Source: Antilocapra americana
Taxonomy: Eukaryota > Chordata > Mammalia > Artiodactyla > Antilocapridae
DNA: 64,000 nt
Assembly (NCBI GenBank): GCA_007570785.1
Contig: ML660774.1
Span: 703,309-767,308, forward strand
Direction of reading: 5' to 3'
Within the stretch, counting starts at the first letter, position 1. Each line of letters starts with the position of its first letter. Under the pieces are notes generated by a model that saw only the letters and a list, made by a program, of their open reading frames with translations, made no database searches and was not told the DNA's origin. This document shows, piece after piece, positions 59,966 to 64,000 of the stretch. Made by a program: the position numbers and the translations under genes.

Positions 59966-61995
59966 TTGAGACCATCTGTGATTATGACAGATATAATGAT
60001 TAATTTACATCAGTGTAATTTAATTGTTCATTCTAGAAAGCTTTGAAGCTTTAGCCTGGACAAGATAAGATTGTAAACTAATAAGTAAGTCCACTCTTGC
60101 TTCAGGAAATGCCCACAAATCTATATATTGAAGACAGTAATCTCATGTTGTCAAACAGCCTCCTTATCGATAACATTTTGCTTATCAAGACCCTCACTCC
60201 CCTACGTCAGCCATCCCTAAACAACAGCCGAATGAACTTTGCCCACCCCTACTTAGTTCTCCACTTTTGCAGATCTACTTAATCCTACTTGAGTCCAGAC
60301 CTTCAAATCCTACAATTATTCTATTTCTGACTTAACTCTCTTGAGACACCTCTTTAGGCTCTGTTGGATAGTATTCTCTCTTATTGCTGTAAGTTCTACT
60401 AAATGAAATGTAACTTTTGTTTGTTTCAAGGTTTACTGATGATATTTTGGGAAGACAACCTGGATGTCCTACCAAGATCCTGTTGATTCTTCCCTGGCTG
60501 CTGAAGCCCAGGATCCTTAATTCAGAAACAGGGAAAACAGCTGAGGCCTTCAGTAATGGGGTAAGTCTCACAGTGAATCTCAGTTCCAATTTCTCTTCAT
60601 CAGGCTTCCAGATGCTAAGTGTATTGTGTCCCTTAAGATCCCTTTTCAGGAATGCTTTGATTCTTTGATCAAATTTGAAAACAGTGTATCCCTGGTGGAA
60701 AGCTGCCTGTTACTAGCAACATTGCTTTTTGTCACTACTCTTCATTATTCCCTGTTGTTGGTTGATAGCAGGAAGTTCATGTTCAGACTCCGTGTTCCAC
60801 CCCAAGGAGGAAAACTGAACACTGTGCTTTATCAGTGTTGTTGAGAAAATTGCCTTATATAAGCATCACCTGAAAAGTTCTTGGAGGGGGGCGGGGATCA
60901 AGTCCAGTCCAGCCCAGTCCAGCCGAGGTGGGTTGAGTTGAGTTGCAGTCATTGTTGCTGCTGTGTCAGCCATTAGAGTGTAAAGCGTGTCTGCCTTGCT
61001 GCTGTGAATAAAGAATGTTTGTGTTCTTACTGCTCTTTGCATCTTTTTGCAGCTTGCCTGCTTGTCTGTCCTGGGTTCAGCAAACAGTGTGCACAGTGAA
61101 ATACAGCTAGACAGTTGGCATAGTTGGGAATGAACAGCAGGACAGTAGGGTTCTGACAATAGCAAAAAGTTGCATGACTTTGTGTTTCCAACCTGGAGAA
61201 TTTCAACCACGGAGGCATTCATTGTCTTGGGATAGTTCCTGGAGGACTTTGTGCATCCTTGATGTTTACTCAGAAGTTATATTGTCCTTGTCAGTTCCAA
61301 TCCTCATGAAAAGCAGAGAAAGTCAGTGGTATTTTTAAGCTCAAATGAGGACTCACTGACTCTCATCATAAAAGCACAGGTCTTTAAGGTTGTGTATTTC
61401 TCCCCCAGTTTTGGGGCTCTACCTTGCAGATGTGACAAAACTCTGTAAGGGGTTCCTGCAGTATAACTTTTTATCACCATCAGGTTTGAGTGACATTTCC
61501 TTCATATTCTCGAAGTAGCTTCTACATGCCCTAAAAAAACATAGACTTTGTCATCTGGAAAAGACACCATGAAAAAAACAAGGCCTAGGACCCACAATGA
61601 AAGGGAACTGTCAGGTAATTTTGACTGCTTCAGTAGTAGATAAACTTGAGAAAGTGGAAACCTAGATTCATGTGTCCCAGCTGAAGAAGACACGGGGTTT
61701 AACTCACTGACAACAGAATTGACATACCTTTAGGACATTTAAAATGAGAAATTCTTAAGAACTTTTTAGAGACAGGTGGTCTTTGGATGGGAAGAACTTC
61801 CACCAGCGAGCTGTGTGTCAAGGTAGAGTTTGCAAGATATGACCAGCTTCCACTCAAGACCTATAGAATTAGTTGACGGTGGCCCTGCTTGTATCTGCAT
61901 GCTTTCTTTCTTAACCTATTTTTCCTTAGCTATTTTCTTACATGATTGTAGCCTTAAGGTTCTGAGTAGTTAACCAGCCATTGTTATTTCTTAGA
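59966..61995. other. 5' flank, unassigned
   Basis: About 2 kb. The part 60080-60475 has a composition and ending that could be an old LTR, but I cannot name a family. A short run of cagtccagtccagcccagtc-type units lies at 60899-60924. No gene is supported. Confidence 0.5.
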
Positions 61996-62043
61996 GCTTC
62001 CCTGGTGGCTCAGATGGTAAAGAATCTGCCTGCATTGTGGGTG
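61996..62043 (+). mobile_element. Bov-tA head fragment
   Basis: About 48 bp of the tRNA-like head (gcttccctggtggctcagat to tgcattgtgggtga) stop abruptly; the body is absent. A second copy in the same orientation follows about 140 bp downstream. Confidence 0.85.
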
Positions 62044-62180
62044 ACCAGTGGAATATCAGAGTCTCTAATATTATTTCCTCTCTCTTTAGTCTTTCTTTGC
62101 TAAGACTCACATACTGGAGAATGTAGTGCATATTTTGTCCAAAACAAATAAAACAATAAAATTCTTTGCTTTTTAAAAAT

Positions 62181-62386
62181 CTTTTCTGGTGGCTCAACAG
62201 TGAAGAATCTACCTGTAATGCAGGAGACCTAAGTTTGATGCCTGGGTGAGGAAGTTCCCCTGGAGAAGGAAATAGCAACCCACTCCAGGATTCTTGCCTG
62301 GAAATCCCATGGACAGAGGAGCCTGGCAGGCTAGCGTCCATGGGGTTGCAAAGAGTTGGGCATGACTAGGCGACTAAGCAACAACG
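62181..62386 (+). mobile_element. Bov-tA SINE
   Basis: The copy runs from cttttctggtggctcaacag to gactaggcgactaagcaaca. It is nearly full length and sits directly against an L1 3' fragment. Confidence 0.9.
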
Positions 62387-62545
62387 TAGTTGATTTATAA
62401 TGTTGTGTTAGTTTCTGCTGGACGACAAAGTGAACCAGTTACACATATATTTACTCTTTTGAACTTTCTTTTTCCATTCAGGCCATTACAGAGTATTGAG
62501 TAGAGTTCCTGGTGCTATACAATAGGTCCTTATTAGTTATTAAAG
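62387..62545 (-). mobile_element. L1 3'UTR fragment
   Basis: Plus-strand text gatttataatgttgtgttagtttctg, ccattacagagtattgagtagagttcc and acaataggtccttattagtt is the complement of the L1 3' end, homologous to 38255-38430. Confidence 0.8.
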
Positions 62546-62987
62546 CTCTGTGCTTTGCACACATTTCCCTGTGAGGGCTAGCCAGCTAGGGGCAATCTTT
62601 TGTTAGGAAGTATTTGGTTTTATCCATAATTGTACTCAACCACAAATTGGCTTTTTGTATGAAAGAGAACACTACAGCACAGGTAACCAAAATTAAAAAC
62701 TCCTTAGAAAGAGAGGTTTCTGCCTCCACTGAAAGCACACTCAGGGACCATTTCTCACAGATAACCTCTATAAACAAACTTTCATGGAAGAAAGACTCAG
62801 AAAGGGAATCAGGAACAGATGGTTTGTATTTAAGACCTGCCTGACGTTTACAGATCTTACACAGAAGGCTTACTGTGGAGGTAACCCTTGACTGCCTGTC
62901 AGTCTACCCTGAGTGACCCTTGGTGAATCTCTCTTTTCCACATGGGGCTAATATGAATAGTATATTAGTTAATACATAGATAAATAG
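62546..62987. other. 5' flank, unassigned
   Basis: About 440 bp with no element or gene recognised; the overlapping frames at 62586-62844 have no known domain. Confidence 0.5.
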
Positions 62988-63080
62988 GGGCTTCCCAGGT
63001 GGCACTAATGGTAATACTCCAGCGAGCAATGCAGTAGACATGAGATGAGTTGGACATGACTGAAGAAACTTAGCATGCAC
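62988..63080 (+). mobile_element. Bov-tA SINE with internal deletion
   Basis: The head (gggcttcccaggtggcacta, then gcaatgcagtagacatgag) joins directly to the tail (atgagttggacatgactgaa), so the central part is missing. Confidence 0.85.
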
Positions 63081-63429
63081 ATATGCATAAAGAACTTAAT
63101 AATGGTTGGCATTTAATAATCCCTCACTAAATTTTGGATGGAGCATGAATAATAGTTACAAATTAATGTATAAATTATTAATGTCATGTCTGATATATTT
63201 ATCTTGATTTCTTTTGATATTTATTATATTTTTTCTGTTCTTCCACTCATGTGTTTAAATGATTATTAAAATAGATATAAAATTCTAACAAAGACCATTG
63301 TTTCTTAAGCAATTTGAAAATGTTCTTCTGTGGTACTCCTCCATCAAATATTGCTACCGAGAAGTCTGAGAATAATAATTTTTTATAGCTGTAAAATGCC
63401 TACTAACATGCCTGACTGTATTTTTATGT

Positions 63430-63640
63430 GTTTCACATATTTTAGTATATTTAGTACCTCTAATAATCTTATTACATAGAAATTATTATTATGATATTTA
63501 TATAAATGAGGAAACTGAGCCGTGGAGAAGTTATATATCTTGTCTAAGTTTAGAGCTAGAGCTATGTTGGCCAGATCCTGGTTTCAAAGACCTGTGGCTC
63601 TAGCATCTGGGATATCAAGTACTACATCATACTGCCTCCT
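63430..63640 (+). mobile_element. MIR SINE
   Basis: The plus strand follows MIR: taatcttattacatagaaattattattatg, atgaggaaactgagccgtggagaag, tctaagtttagagctagagc, gatcctggtttcaaagacctgtggctc, catactgcc. Confidence 0.75.
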
Positions 63641-63733
63641 AAAGAATGTTGTTACGATGTTTTGACTGGTAACATGATCTTCCATTTATTGTTGTGAACT
63701 TTTAAAATGCTTCCTCTGTCTTTGATGTGACTT

Positions 63734-64000
63734 GGTTCAGTTCAGTTCGTCGCTCAGTTGTGTCTGACTCTTTGCAAGCCCATGGATTGAGCACACCAGG
63801 CCTCCCTGTCCATCATCAATTCCTGGAGCTTGCTCAAACTCATGTCGATTGAGTTGGTGATGCCATTCAAACATCTCATCCTCTGTCATCCCTTTCTCTT
63901 CCCACCTTCAATCTTTCCCAGCATCCGGGTCTTTTCCAATGAGTCTCAGTCCTTCGCATCAGGTGGCCAAAGTATTAGAGCTTCAACTTCAGCATCAGTC
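63734..64000 (-). mobile_element. BovB (RTE) LINE, 3' end, runs off the window
   Basis: The plus strand starts with the complement of the BovB 3' terminus (ggttcagttcagttcgtcgc) and continues to the window edge through the C-terminal coding remnant (catcaggtggccaaagtatt). Total length is unknown. Confidence 0.95.

Noticed and set aside
60080..60475. Possible solitary LTR
   Set aside because: The end and composition are suggestive, but I could not match a family, find paired termini or a target duplication.
1..64000. CRISPR arrays, operons, phage or plasmid genes, tRNA or rRNA genes
   Set aside because: None is present. tRNA-like text belongs to Bov-tA and CHR-2 SINE heads.

Overview
The window is mammalian nuclear DNA from a ruminant, most likely a pecoran such as a bovid. 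It carries many Bov-tA and Bov-A2 SINEs and at least seven BovB (RTE) LINE segments, together with artiodactyl L1, two CHR-2-like SINEs and the older MIR, L2, MER5 and Tigger layer shared by placental mammals. The sequence does not let me separate cattle, sheep, goat or buffalo. There is no bacterial or viral gene content, no CRISPR array and no RNA gene that I can recognise.

Only one gene is present: the 5' part of VEGFC (vascular endothelial growth factor C) on the minus strand. Exon 1 (coding part 56614-56760, ATG at 56758-56760) lies in a CpG island, exon 2 is 2040-2253, and exon 3 is 225-415. These three exons join in frame and give residues 1 to 184 of a protein that is 419 aa in human. 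The rest of the gene lies beyond position 1. Intron 1 is 54360 bp and fills most of the window; intron 2 is 1624 bp. The promoter and 5'UTR are interrupted by an assembly gap of exactly 400 N (56960-57359), so the transcription start cannot be placed.

Layout: 1-230 is the start of intron 3, with a CpG-dense block and a CHR-2-like SINE. 225-2253 holds exons 3 and 2. 2254-56613 is intron 1, built from layers of retroelements: 5'-truncated L1 copies at 4290-5885 and 24924-26018; BovB copies at 11139-11960, 17849-19890, 21920-23595, 39236-40027, 43976-44128 and 45487-47590; about twenty Bov-tA/Bov-A2 copies; and older L1, L2, MIR and Tigger remnants. 56230-57730 is the CpG island with exon 1. 57731-64000 is 5' flanking DNA with an MER5-like element, old L1, MIR, Bov-tA copies and a BovB that runs off the end. 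All retroelement reading frames are broken; the longer ORFs are parts of these elements or their antisense shadows.

I did not find a new biological system. The items most worth a second look are small: a CpG-rich block at the exon 3 donor, two unusual residues in the VEGF homology domain, a Tigger relic split by a BovB insertion with an exact 10-bp target duplication, a degenerate tandem duplication of about 142 bp, and several perfect hairpins in intron 1, including a three-arm one with mutually exclusive stems.
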